60,191 nt of DNA from assembly GCF_900110765.1 (NCBI RefSeq), contig NZ_FOEO01000033.1, positions 1-60,191 on the forward strand, in the 5' to 3' direction. The stretch comes from Pseudomonas sp. NFACC02. GTDB lineage: Bacteria > Pseudomonadota > Gammaproteobacteria > Pseudomonadales > Pseudomonadaceae. Below the pieces are notes generated by a model. It was not told the DNA's origin. It did not search any database and saw only the letters and a program-made list of their open reading frames with translations. Both the position numbers and the translations under genes were made by a program. Numbering within the stretch: position 1 is the stretch's first letter; the number at the start of each line of letters is the position of its first letter. Shown here in pieces: positions 45,154-53,372 of the stretch.

Positions 45154-48100
45154 ATAGACGTCCCGCACATAACGGTTTTCCCCGGCCAGCTCCCGCAGGT
45201 GTTCATCGGCGCGCTCGGCGCTCAACCGGCCGTGGGCAGCAATGACCTCGCGCAGTGCCTGATCGACGTCCCTGGCCATGTGCGTCGCATCCCCGCACAC
45301 GTAAATGCGCGCGCCTTCCTGCAACCACCGCCACAGTTCAGCGCCCTGTTCGCGAATACGATGCTGGACGTAAATCTTCTCGGCCTGATCGCGAGAAAAC
45401 GCCAGACTCAGATGCGTGAGCAAACCGTCCTTCTGCATGCCTTCGAGTTCTTCGCGATAGTAGAAATCCGTGGCGGCATGCTGCTCACCGAAGAACAACC
45501 AGTTACGCCCACGATCAGCACGCAGTTGTCGCTCCTGCAAGAACGCCCTGAACGGTGCCACGCCGGTGCCAGGGCCAATCATGATCATCGGCACATCACC
45601 CTCGTCCGGTACGCGAAAGTGCCGGGTCGGTTGCAGGAAAATCGGCACCTGGCCGTCACTCGCACGGTCGGCGAGAAAGGTCGAAGACACGCCTTTGCGC
45701 TTGCCATACCGCACGGCGGACACCGTGAGATGAACTTCATCGGGGTACGCCTTCGAACTGGACGCGATGGAGTACAACCGAGGCTGAAGCGGCTTGAGGT
45801 GATCCAGCAACTCCTGCGCTGAACAGCTCAGCGGAAACTCCCGAAGCACGTCCGCCAGTTGCCTCCCCCATAACCAGTCTTTCAGCTCGCTGTTGAACGG
45901 CTCGGTCAGCAAGGTTTCAAGCTCGCTGCTGCCACTGCGTTCGGCAATGAAACCCAGCACCTCTGTACTGGGCCGCGCGATCTCGAACTGCGAGGTCAGT
46001 GCCTGTGACAACGGCATCTCACCCAGCGTGCCGACACTGACGGGCTGGTCGCCTTGCAGGCCCGTCAACGCGAGCAACTCATCGATCAGCGCCGGACAAT
46101 TGCGCGGCCATACGCCCAGCGCATCGCCCGCCTCGTAGGCCAGACCCGAGTCGTCCAGGGTCAGCGCAACCTGGCGTGTGTCCTTGCTCGCGCCCTCGCC
46201 GTTCAGGCGTCGGTTGATCGACAGCCTGGCGTGATGTGGGCGCGCACGCGATGGCTGATGGCTCGACGTTTCAGGGGCGAGTTCGATGGGAGGAATGTCC
46301 AGCGCCTGTTGCAGCGCCCTGAACCAGCCATCGGCGCGGCCCTGAAAATCGCTGTCACAATCGACCCTGGGCATCAATGGCGATGCCCCCAACGACAGCA
46401 GTCGCTGATCGAGATTCTTGCCGTGCTGGCAGAAGCGGTCGTAACTCGGATCCCCCAGCGCCAGCACCGCATAACGCAGCGACTCCAGCCGTTCCTCAGA
46501 CGCGCTCAACGATTGCCAGAACCTCTGACCGTTGTCGGGCGAATCGCCATCCCCAAAGGTGCTGCTGATCAGCGCGACCGTGTTCGCATCGCTCAGGCGC
46601 GACACCGGAAAACGGTCCATCGCCGCCACCTGCACCGGGATACCCGCCGTGCGCAGGTGCGCGCCGAAGCGTTTGGCGAGCGTCTGCGCATTACCGGTTT
46701 GCGAGGCCCAGAGCAAGGTGAGCAGCGGCTGACCTTCGCCGACATCCAGCGTTTCCGGATCGTCGTGTGACGCATCGAGAAAACGATGCCCGATCAGCTC
46801 AACCTTGCGCAGCGCCACCGCGCAGAACTTGAATTCGGGCTGCTGTGAAATCGGGTCGACGGCATCGCTGGTGACGGCGTTGATCGCCAACTGTTCACCG
46901 TAAACATCGTTCCAGTGAAATGGCGCAAAGCAATTGCCCGGTCTTACCCGATCGGTCACCACGGCGGGCAGGACTGCGTGGCCGCGCGCCGAACGGATTT
47001 CCACCGCGTCCTTGTCGCGAATGCCCAACCTCGCCGCGTCGGCGGGATGGATCTCGACAAAGGGACCGGGATTCAGCGTGTTCAGGGTCGGGATTTTTCC
47101 GGTCTTGGTCAGCGTGTGCCATTGGTGCTGCAGCCGGCCGGTATTGAGCACCATCGGAAACGTGTCGTTTGGCATCTCGGCCGGCGGCATGTGCGGACGC
47201 GGCAGAAAGACCGCCTTGCCGTGCTCCGTCGCGAAAATGAGGGTCGGAGGTTGCGACGGATTCCCGCTTTTGTCGAGATAGCGAATCGGATGGCGCGTGC
47301 CGGTGTCGTCAGGCCCGCAAGGCCATTGCAGCGATTGGTCACGCAGACGCGCGTAGCTGGCACCGCGAATGTCGTAGCCGGTTTTCGGGTTCCAGGCCTG
47401 TTTGATTTCTTCGAACACGTCCTCGGCCGAGGCGTAGCTGAAACCCTCGGCAAAGCCCATTTCGCAGGCCACGCGGGCGATGATCTGCCAGTCAGGCAAG
47501 GACTCGCCCGGGGCGTCGACGGCTTTTTGCGTCAGGGTCAGGTTGCGCTCGGAGTTGATCATCACCCCTTCGGCTTCCGCCCACAGCGCGCCAGGCAGGA
47601 GAATATCGGCGTAGCGATTGGTTTCGGTGTCGAGAAACGCGTCCTGAGTGATCACCAGCTCGGCGGTCTGCAGCGCGTCGATCACCGTCGAGCGATTGGC
47701 GACGCTGGCCACGGGGTTGGTGCACATGATCCAGCACGCCTTGATGTGGCCGTCGCGCATCCGTTCGAACAGGTCGACGGTGCCGCCGCCGAGCCTCTGA
47801 CTCAGACTGCCACGCGGGATCGACCATAAGTCTTCTATAAAGTCGCGGTCCGCCTCGACCCCTACCGAACGTTGACCGGGAAGGCCGGGGCCCATGTAAC
47901 CCATTTCCCGGCCGCCCATGGCGTTGGGTTGTCCGGTGAGCGAAAAAGGACCGCTGCCGGGGCGGCAGATCGCGCCCGTGGCCAGATGCAGGTTACACAG
48001 CGCGTTGGTGTTCCAGGTGCCATGGGTGCTCTGGTTTAGCCCCATGGTCCAGCAACTCATCCACTCGGGCGCCTGACCGATCATCCGGGCGGCCAGCCGA

Positions 48101-48927
48101 ATGTCGGGCTCCGACAGACCGGTTATCTGTGCGACACGGACTGGCGTGTAATCGGCCAGGAAACCGGGCATGGCGTCCCAGCCTTGGGTGAAGGCGTCGA
48201 TGAAGTCGGTGTCGACATCGCCATTTTCCAGCAACAGATAAAGCAGCCCATTGAGCAACGCCAGGTCGGTGCCGGGTTCGATGGGCAGGAACAGACTGGC
48301 TTTGTCCGCTGTCGCGTTGCGCCGAGGGTCAACGACGATCAGTTTCGCGCCCGCATTGACCCGATCCATCATCCGAAGGAAGAGGATCGGGTGACAGTCG
48401 GCCATATTGGCGCCGATCACAAAGAACAGGTCGGCCTTGTCGAAATCGTCATAGGAACCCGGTGGGCCGTCCGAACCCAGCGACAACTTATAACCGCTGC
48501 CAGCGCTCGCCATGCACAGCCGGGAGTTGGATTCGATGTGGTGGGTGCGCACGAACCCTTTGGCGAGTTTGTTGGCCAGGTACTGCGCCTCAAGGGACAT
48601 CTGGCCGGAGACATAAAACGCCAGCGCGTCCGGTCCGTCACGGTCAAGAATGCGGCGCAGGCGGCTGGCGGTTTCCGTGATCGCCGTGTCCATATCGCTG
48701 CGCACCGGGTCCTGAGCACGCTGATGCCGCAGGTAAGCGGACGTCATGCGACCGGAGTCGGCGATCGCCTGGCCACAGGTGGTGCCTTTGGTACACAGTC
48801 GACCGGAATTGGTCGGATGCGCCTTGTCTCCGCTGACCTTGATCACACGGTTATTGTCGACCTGCATGACGATGCCGCAACCGACACCACAATAAGGACA
48901 CACGCTTCGTACGCTGTTGCTCGCCAT
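45151..48927 (-). CDS. Assimilatory nitrate reductase fused to diflavin reductase
   Basis: This single 1258-residue polypeptide joins a molybdopterin nitrate reductase (NasA type, residues 1-about 715) to a CysJ-like NADPH diflavin reductase. The 4Fe-4S ligands are Cys10, Cys13, Cys17 and Cys45. A flavodoxin domain begins near 735 (LLWASQTGNAQTLAKRF, FGDGDSPDNG). A FAD-binding region follows with RLYSIASS near 1050, and the NADPH segment GPGTGVAPFRAF is near 1118. Electrons would pass NADPH to FAD to FMN to Fe-S to Mo, reducing nitrate to nitrite in the cytoplasm without a separate NasC. The ATG at 48927 fits the family. Longer in-frame starts run through the structured leader and are rejected. 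NirBD, encoded divergently, uses the nitrite. Confidence 0.95.
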   Translation of the reverse strand: MASNSVRSVCPYCGVGCGIVMQVDNNRVIKVSGDKAHPTNSGRLCTKGTTCGQAIADSGRMTSAYLRHQRAQDPVRSDMDTAITETASRLRRILDRDGPDALAFYVSGQMSLEAQYLANKLAKGFVRTHHIESNSRLCMASAGSGYKLSLGSDGPPGSYDDFDKADLFFVIGANMADCHPILFLRMMDRVNAGAKLIVVDPRRNATADKASLFLPIEPGTDLALLNGLLYLLLENGDVDTDFIDAFTQGWDAMPGFLADYTPVRVAQITGLSEPDIRLAARMIGQAPEWMSCWTMGLNQSTHGTWNTNALCNLHLATGAICRPGSGPFSLTGQPNAMGGREMGYMGPGLPGQRSVGVEADRDFIEDLWSIPRGSLSQRLGGGTVDLFERMRDGHIKACWIMCTNPVASVANRSTVIDALQTAELVITQDAFLDTETNRYADILLPGALWAEAEGVMINSERNLTLTQKAVDAPGESLPDWQIIARVACEMGFAEGFSYASAEDVFEEIKQAWNPKTGYDIRGASYARLRDQSLQWPCGPDDTGTRHPIRYLDKSGNPSQPPTLIFATEHGKAVFLPRPHMPPAEMPNDTFPMVLNTGRLQHQWHTLTKTGKIPTLNTLNPGPFVEIHPADAARLGIRDKDAVEIRSARGHAVLPAVVTDRVRPGNCFAPFHWNDVYGEQLAINAVTSDAVDPISQQPEFKFCAVALRKVELIGHRFLDASHDDPETLDVGEGQPLLTLLWASQTGNAQTLAKRFGAHLRTAGIPVQVAAMDRFPVSRLSDANTVALISSTFGDGDSPDNGQRFWQSLSASEERLESLRYAVLALGDPSYDRFCQHGKNLDQRLLSLGASPLMPRVDCDSDFQGRADGWFRALQQALDIPPIELAPETSSHQPSRARPHHARLSINRRLNGEGASKDTRQVALTLDDSGLAYEAGDALGVWPRNCPALIDELLALTGLQGDQPVSVGTLGEMPLSQALTSQFEIARPSTEVLGFIAERSGSSELETLLTEPFNSELKDWLWGRQLADVLREFPLSCSAQELLDHLKPLQPRLYSIASSSKAYPDEVHLTVSAVRYGKRKGVSSTFLADRASDGQVPIFLQPTRHFRVPDEGDVPMIMIGPGTGVAPFRAFLQERQLRADRGRNWLFFGEQHAATDFYYREELEGMQKDGLLTHLSLAFSRDQAEKIYVQHRIREQGAELWRWLQEGARIYVCGDATHMARDVDQALREVIAAHGRLSAERADEHLRELAGENRYVRDVY

Positions 48928-48945
48928 AACCCGTTTCCCGAACCC

Positions 48946-48998
48946 AAAAAAAAGACGCCCTGTTCTCCTCCGTCGATAAACGGGGAGCACACGGCGCC
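48946..48998 (-). terminator. Leader terminator of the nitrate reductase gene
   Basis: On the minus strand, GGCGCCGTGTGCTCCCCGT (48998-48980) pairs imperfectly with ACGGAGGAGAACAGGGCGTC (48973-48954), followed by eight Us (48953-48946). It lies 18 bases before the start codon and should stop transcription unless it is prevented from forming. Confidence 0.9.
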
Positions 48999-49032
48999 TT
49001 TGTCGTGAAGAGGGCAATCGGCGTTGACTGCC
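48990..49032 (-). promoter_or_regulatory. Dual-hexaloop ANTAR (NasT-type) antiterminator target, nitrate reductase leader
   Basis: On the minus strand, P1 (49032-49013) is stem GGCAGTC/GATTGCC with loop AACGCC. P2 (49007-48990) is stem CACGAC/GCCGTG (one A-C mismatch) with loop AAAGGC. Both six-base loops have A at position 1 and G at position 4, the known ANTAR-recognition pattern. P2 shares six bases with the terminator left arm, so the two structures exclude each other. Confidence 0.85.
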
Positions 49033-49046
49033 TATAGCGGGATGAT

Positions 49047-49062
49047 TGCAAAGGACAGGCCA
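49047..49062 (-). promoter_or_regulatory. Sigma-54 promoter of the nitrate reductase gene
   Basis: The minus strand reads TGGCCT-GTCCT-TTGCA, with GG and GC ten bases apart. The predicted start is near 49036, about four bases before the P1 hairpin. Confidence 0.7.
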
Positions 49063-49193
49063 GCCTGATGGGAGGATGCCTGTAGGCGACGCGACTGGCT
49101 GGCGGTGGTGTGTGCGAAAGTGTTTTGGCTGAAAAGCAAGCCGATCAAGGCGCATACATTTCGGCCTCGCAATGGGGCAAACCGGACGAAACC

Positions 49194-49208
49194 GCACCGT
49201 TTGCGTGC
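49194..49208. promoter_or_regulatory. Candidate NtrC box shared by divergent promoters
   Basis: GCAC-CGTTTGC-GTGC has the GCAC-N7-GTGC spacing of NtrC enhancer sites. It lies about 130 bases from the minus-strand and 170 from the plus-strand sigma-54 promoter. Confidence 0.5.
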
Positions 49209-49222
49209 CATGCGCTATCCCG

Positions 49223-49357
49223 TGTAGGAGCGTGGCTTGTCCCGCGATCTGCCGCGAAGCGGCAGTCAATCTGATGAATAGCGTGTATTGGGCTGACCGC
49301 GTCCACAGGCTTTACGACGGGTTCCCCGCCGATCGCGGGACAAGCCACGCTCCTACA
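49223..49357. repeat. REP pair within the nas-nir regulatory region
   Basis: Inverted GTAGGAGCGTGGCTTGTCCCGCGATC copies sit between the candidate NtrC box and the nirBD sigma-54 promoter. Confidence 0.9.
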
Positions 49358-49379
49358 CTGATCGCGCTGCGTCCGCAAC

Positions 49380-49394
49380 TGGCACACCCATTGC
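49380..49394 (+). promoter_or_regulatory. Sigma-54 promoter of nirBD
   Basis: TGGCAC-ACCCA-TTGC matches the -24/-12 consensus exactly. The predicted start is near 49405, leaving an RNA leader of about 208 bases before the nirB start codon. Confidence 0.8.
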
Positions 49395-49485
49395 TTCATT
49401 CCTTTCAAGCCCAACCCGAATGCGCGGTGGGCAGCCCTGGTCGGTCAACGATGATCGTCCGCGCCATCCGGCGATGGGCTCTTCA

Positions 49486-49543
49486 GGTTGTGCCGACACT
49501 GTGGTCGAGTGGCAACCCTCAAAAGAACAGGCAAAGGCGCCTG
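49486..49543 (+). promoter_or_regulatory. Dual-hexaloop ANTAR (NasT-type) antiterminator target, nirBD leader
   Basis: P1 (49486-49517) has an outer stem GGTTG.GCC/GGCAACC and an inner stem CGAC/GTCG closing the loop ACTGTG (49498-49503). P2 (49528-49543) is stem CAGGC/GCCTG with loop AAAGGC (49533-49538). Both loops have A at position 1 and G at position 4. The P2 loop is identical to that of the nitrate reductase leader. P2 overlaps the terminator left arm by eight bases. Confidence 0.88.
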
Positions 49544-49573
49544 GAACCGAAAGGTTCCGGGCGCCTTTTTTTT
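49536..49573 (+). terminator. Leader terminator of nirBD
   Basis: GGCGCCTGGAACC pairs with GGTTCCGGGCGCC (13 pairs, one G-U) around a GAAA tetraloop, followed by eight Us. It lies 39 bases upstream of the nirB start. Confidence 0.95.
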
Positions 49574-49612
49574 GCTTTCAAAAAACCTGATTGGCCTTGG
49601 CCGGGACTCGCT

Positions 49613-52171
49613 ATGAACACCACAACCCCACTTCACGATGTGCAAACACTGATCGTCGTTGGCAACGGGATGGTCGGTCACCACTGCGTCGAGCAACTGA
49701 TCGCCGCCGGTGCCCTGGACCGCTATCGCATCCATGTGTTCGGCGAAGAAGGTCAGCGCGCCTATGATCGCGTCCACCTGTCCGAATACTTCGGCGGTCG
49801 CGATGCCGAGTCGCTGGCCCTCAGCGACGCTTCTTTATATGAACACGCCGGTCTGACGCTGCACCTGGGCGTACCGGTGCTGGAAATCGACCGCAGCCGT
49901 CGCGAAGTCATCACGTCCAAAGGTTGCTACGCCTACGACAAACTGGTGCTGGCGACCGGGTCTTATCCGTTCGTGCCCCCCATCGAGGGCGCCGAAGGCC
50001 ATTCGCGGCTGGTCTACCGCACGCTGGACGATCTGGACACCATTCGCGCCGCCGCCCGTCAGGCCAGACGCGGCGTCGTGGTCGGTGGCGGACTGCTAGG
50101 CCTTGAAGCGGCCAATGCGTTGAAGTCCCTAGGCCTCGAAGCGCACGTGGTGGAGTTCGCGCCGCGTCTGATGCCCGTGCAGCTGGACGATTTCGGAGGC
50201 GCGGCCCTCAAGGCGCGAATCGAGGCACTGGGCGTCGGCGTACACCTCTCTCGCGCTACTCAGTCGATCAGCGCCGGGGAGGAATACCGCTACCGCATGA
50301 ACTTCGCGGGCGACGAATGCCTTGAAACCGACCTGATCGTGTTCTCGGCCGGGATTCGACCCCAGGACGCCCTCGCCCGCCAGTGCGAGCTGGCGCTGGG
50401 TCCGCGCGGCGGGATCGCCATTGACGAACACTGCCGCACCAGCGACGCCGACATCTTTGCCATCGGCGAGTGCGCGGCCTGGAACGGCAGCGTCTTCGGC
50501 CTCGTCGCCCCGGGTTATCAAATGGCGCGCAACGTTGCGGCGCAACTGTGTGATCAGGAAGCCGAGCCGTTCTTCGGCGCGGACATGTCGACCAAACTCA
50601 AGCTGCTGGGCGTCGACGTCGGCTCTATCGGCGATGCCCATGGCGCACTGACCGGCGCGCGCAGTTATCGCTTCATTGATGAGGCCACTGCCACCTATCG
50701 GCGTCTGGTGGTGTCCGCCGACGGTAAGCAAGTACTGGGCGCGGTGCTGGTCGGTGACAACAGTTATTACGACACGCTGCTGCAATACGCGCAGAACGGC
50801 ATCAAGCTCCCGGCCGATCCGTCGAGTCTGATCCTGCCCCACAGCGAAGGCGCGCCGACACTGGGCGCCGACGCCTTGCCTGCGACCGCGACCGTCTGCT
50901 CCTGTCACAACGTCAGCAAAGGCGCGATCTGCTCGGCCATCGACAGCGGCTGTACCGACCTCGCCGGAATCAAGGCCTGCACCAAGGCGGCGACCGGTTG
51001 CGGTGGCTGCTCGTCCCTGCTGAAAAGCGTCTTCGAACACGAGCTGACTGCGCGCGGTGTCGCCGTCGACAAGAGTCTGTGCGAGCACTTTGCCTTTACG
51101 CGTCAGGAGCTGTACGCCTTTGCGCGCATCGAAAATATCGAGAGTTTCGAGGAGATGCTCGCCCGTCACGGCAAGGGGCATGTTGGTTGTGACATCTGCA
51201 AACCGACCGTCGGCTCCATTCTTGCTTCATGCTGGAACAAGCCGATCATGGACCCATCGCTGGTGCCCTTGCAGGACACCAACGACACCTTCATGGCGAA
51301 CATGCAGAAAAACGGCACCTATTCGGTGGTGCCGCGCATTCCGGCCGGTGAAATCACCCCCGACGGCCTGATCGCCATCGGCGCGGTGGCGAAGAAATAC
51401 GACTTGTACACCAAGATCACGGGCGGCCAGCGCATCGACCTGTTCGGCGCACAATTGCATGAGTTGCCGGACATCTGGGCCGAGCTGATCGCCGCGGGTT
51501 TCGAGACCGGGCATGCGTACGGCAAGTCGACGCGAACGGTGAAATCCTGCGTCGGCAGCACCTGGTGCCGGTATGGCGTGCAGGACAGCGTGCAGATGGC
51601 GTTGACCATCGAAGACCGATACAAGGGGCTGCGTTCGCCGCACAAGCTGAAATTCTCGGTGTCCGGTTGCACACGCGAATGCGCCGAAGCGCAGAGCAAG
51701 GACATTGGCGTCATCGCCACGGAGAACGGCTGGAACCTGTACGTCTGCGGCAACGGCGGCATGCGCCCACGTCACGCCGAGCTGTTCGCCACCGACCTGG
51801 ATGACGAAACGCTGATCCGTTACATCGACCGCGTGCTGATGTTCTACATCCGCACCGCCGACAAGCTGCAACGTACGTCGGTCTGGCGCGAATCTCTAGA
51901 AGGCGGCCTGGATTACCTGAAAGCCGTGGTCATCGACGACAGCCTTGGGCTGACCACTGAGCTGGAGGAGCAGATGCAACGGGTGGTGGACCGCTATGAA
52001 TGCGAATGGGCCAACGCGCTGAAAAGCCCGGAAAAGCTCAAGCGCTTCCGCACCTTCGTCAACGACAAGCGCGCCGACCCGGACATTCATTTCGTCAAGG
52101 AACGCAGCCAGCGCCGCCCGGCGCGGGACCATGAACTCAACCTTATCCCTGTCGCGGAGATCGCACGATGA
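49613..52171 (+). CDS. nirB: Assimilatory nitrite reductase large subunit
   Basis: This 852-residue cytoplasmic siroheme enzyme reduces nitrite to ammonium with NAD(P)H. An N-terminal FAD/NAD pyridine nucleotide oxidoreductase domain (LIVVGNGMVGHHCVEQ; GVVVGGGLLGLEAANALKSL) is followed by BFD-like 2Fe-2S segments (CSCHNVSKGAICSAI near 429; CDICKP near 525). The sulfite/nitrite reductase core carries siroheme/4Fe-4S ligands in CVGSTWC near 645 and SGCTRECAEA near 686. The ATG at 49613 is preferred; in-frame codons upstream run through the leader terminator. It is co-transcribed with nirD with a four-base overlap, and is controlled by the attenuator just upstream. Confidence 0.96.
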   Translation: MNTTTPLHDVQTLIVVGNGMVGHHCVEQLIAAGALDRYRIHVFGEEGQRAYDRVHLSEYFGGRDAESLALSDASLYEHAGLTLHLGVPVLEIDRSRREVITSKGCYAYDKLVLATGSYPFVPPIEGAEGHSRLVYRTLDDLDTIRAAARQARRGVVVGGGLLGLEAANALKSLGLEAHVVEFAPRLMPVQLDDFGGAALKARIEALGVGVHLSRATQSISAGEEYRYRMNFAGDECLETDLIVFSAGIRPQDALARQCELALGPRGGIAIDEHCRTSDADIFAIGECAAWNGSVFGLVAPGYQMARNVAAQLCDQEAEPFFGADMSTKLKLLGVDVGSIGDAHGALTGARSYRFIDEATATYRRLVVSADGKQVLGAVLVGDNSYYDTLLQYAQNGIKLPADPSSLILPHSEGAPTLGADALPATATVCSCHNVSKGAICSAIDSGCTDLAGIKACTKAATGCGGCSSLLKSVFEHELTARGVAVDKSLCEHFAFTRQELYAFARIENIESFEEMLARHGKGHVGCDICKPTVGSILASCWNKPIMDPSLVPLQDTNDTFMANMQKNGTYSVVPRIPAGEITPDGLIAIGAVAKKYDLYTKITGGQRIDLFGAQLHELPDIWAELIAAGFETGHAYGKSTRTVKSCVGSTWCRYGVQDSVQMALTIEDRYKGLRSPHKLKFSVSGCTRECAEAQSKDIGVIATENGWNLYVCGNGGMRPRHAELFATDLDDETLIRYIDRVLMFYIRTADKLQRTSVWRESLEGGLDYLKAVVIDDSLGLTTELEEQMQRVVDRYECEWANALKSPEKLKRFRTFVNDKRADPDIHFVKERSQRRPARDHELNLIPVAEIAR

Positions 52172-52545
52172 GCCCAGCCAACGCACTCATGATGGACACG
52201 CCTCAAACCCACGCCTGGCGCGCCGTGTGCGACCGTCAGGACCTGGTCCTCAACTCCGGCGTCGTCGCACTGGTCGGCACGTCTCAGGTGGCCCTGTTCT
52301 ACGTGGCGTCGATCAGCGGCACGCCTCAACTGTTCGCGGTGGAAAACCGCGACCCGGTCTCGGGGGTGAATGTGATCGGCCGTGGACTGGTCGGCAGCCT
52401 GGGAGGCGATCTGGTGATTGCGTCTCCGCTGTACAAGCAGCATTACCGGCTGGAAGACGGGACCTGTCTTGAGGATCCGACCTTGAAGTTGCGCACCTGG
52501 CCCGCGCGGTTGGCGGGGGATGTGGTGGAGATTGATGTGGGTTGA
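52168..52545 (+). CDS. nirD: Nitrite reductase small subunit
   Basis: This 125-residue Rieske-fold subunit of the NADH nitrite reductase is translationally coupled to nirB (ATGA overlap). Motifs are QVALFYV, LFAVENRDPVSGVNVIGRGLVG, and IASPLYKQHYRLEDGTCLEDP. As in other NirD proteins, the Cys/His Rieske ligands are absent, so it is structural rather than redox-active. Confidence 0.94.
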   Translation: MSPANALMMDTPQTHAWRAVCDRQDLVLNSGVVALVGTSQVALFYVASISGTPQLFAVENRDPVSGVNVIGRGLVGSLGGDLVIASPLYKQHYRLEDGTCLEDPTLKLRTWPARLAGDVVEIDVG

Positions 52546-52785
52546 AGCGCGGAGAGTTTTTTTCGGCTGAACCGGGATCGGAAGCACATGTATTCACTTA
52601 GTCGCCCCCCCCCGGATCTGTAGAGGCCGCCGAGTTGGCGCTCCATCTTCTCGGCGAACCCGAATCCGCCAGCCACATCAATGGCGCAGGACACGACGCT
52701 TTCGTCTGGATACAGCCCAGAGCAAGCGCGCCTCTGCAATGTTCGCGGTATGACGCAACATCTGCGCACGGCACGACGGAGAACG
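52546..52785. other. Intergenic, no gene seen
   Basis: This stretch holds a nine-base C run (52605-52613), a T run just after nirD that may help termination (TTTTTTT at about 52557), and a half-REP remnant (CCCAGAGCAAGCGCGCC, about 52716-52735). No coding sequence was recognised. Confidence 0.6.
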
Positions 52786-52917
52786 GTAGGAGCGTGGCTT
52801 GTCCCGCGATCTGGCGCGAAGCGGCAGCAGGACGGTTGAATGCGGTGTGTCAGGTGAAAAACAAGCAGTCAGATTTCACGGCTGCTGCGCAACCGATCGC
52901 GGGACAAGCCACGCTAC
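52786..52917. repeat. REP pair, right end shortened
   Basis: Inverted GTAGGAGCGTGGCTTGTCCCGCGATC copies; the right copy lacks the usual TCC of its CTCCTAC end (ACGCTACGG). Confidence 0.85.
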
Positions 52918-52973
52918 GGCCTATGGCCAGAATCAACAGCAGATTGCGTCGCCCATGCATCAAATCGCAGGCA

Positions 52974-53006
52974 CAAAAAAAGCGACCCTAAGGTCGCTCT
53001 TTTTGT
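52974..53006 (-). terminator. Terminator of the tRNA operon
   Basis: AGCGACC/GGTCGCT with loop CTAA, flanked by AAAAAAA and TTTTTG. It lies downstream of the two minus-strand tRNAs. Confidence 0.88.
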
Positions 53007-53041
53007 CGTTACGAGGAGTTCAAGGGCCTCGTAACTCAATA

Positions 53042-53118
53042 TGGCGCAGCGGACGGGACTCGAACCCGCGACCCCCGGCGTGACAGGCCGGTATTCTAAC
53101 CGACTGAACTACCGCTGC
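53042..53118 (-). tRNA. tRNA-Asp (GTC)
   Basis: This is a 77-base cloverleaf on the minus strand with acceptor stem GCAGCGG/CCGCTGC, discriminator G, encoded CCA, D-arm GTTCAGTCGGTTAGAAT, anticodon loop CCTGTCACG (GTC), and T-arm GGGTTCGAGTCCC. It forms a pair with the tRNA-Val 19 bases upstream. Confidence 0.97.
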
Positions 53119-53137
53119 GCGTAACACTTGAAGCGAA

Positions 53138-53213
53138 TGGTGGGTGATGACGGGATCGAACCGCCGACATTCTGCTTGTAAGGCAGACGCTCTCCCAGCT
53201 GAGCTAATCACCC
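53138..53213 (-). tRNA. tRNA-Val (TAC)
   Basis: This is a 76-base cloverleaf on the minus strand with acceptor stem GGGTGAT/ATCACCC, discriminator A, encoded CCA, anticodon loop CTTACAA (TAC), and T-arm CGGTTCGATCCCG. Confidence 0.97.
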
Positions 53214-53372
53214 TTCGTTTCGGTGTGGCGCGCATTCTACGGAGCGATCCCACCTCTGGCAAGCACTTTTTTAAATAATTTTTATATTCCAACCAAAGGG
53301 TTACGTCAGGGTTGGCCGCAGGGTCGCGGAAGCGAATAATGCCCCCCTTTGTATAAAGGAGAGACGTACCCC

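Noticed and set aside
48928..49269. In-frame extension of the nitrate reductase
   Set aside because: It crosses the leader terminator, the ANTAR hairpins and the promoter; homologues begin just before the CPYCGVGC motif.
49172..49612. In-frame extension of nirB upstream
   Set aside because: It would translate the REP pair, the sigma-54 promoter and the terminator; family length supports the ATG at 49613.
53020..53292. Minus-strand 90-codon frame
   Set aside because: It lies across two tRNA genes; the translation is that of tRNA sequence.
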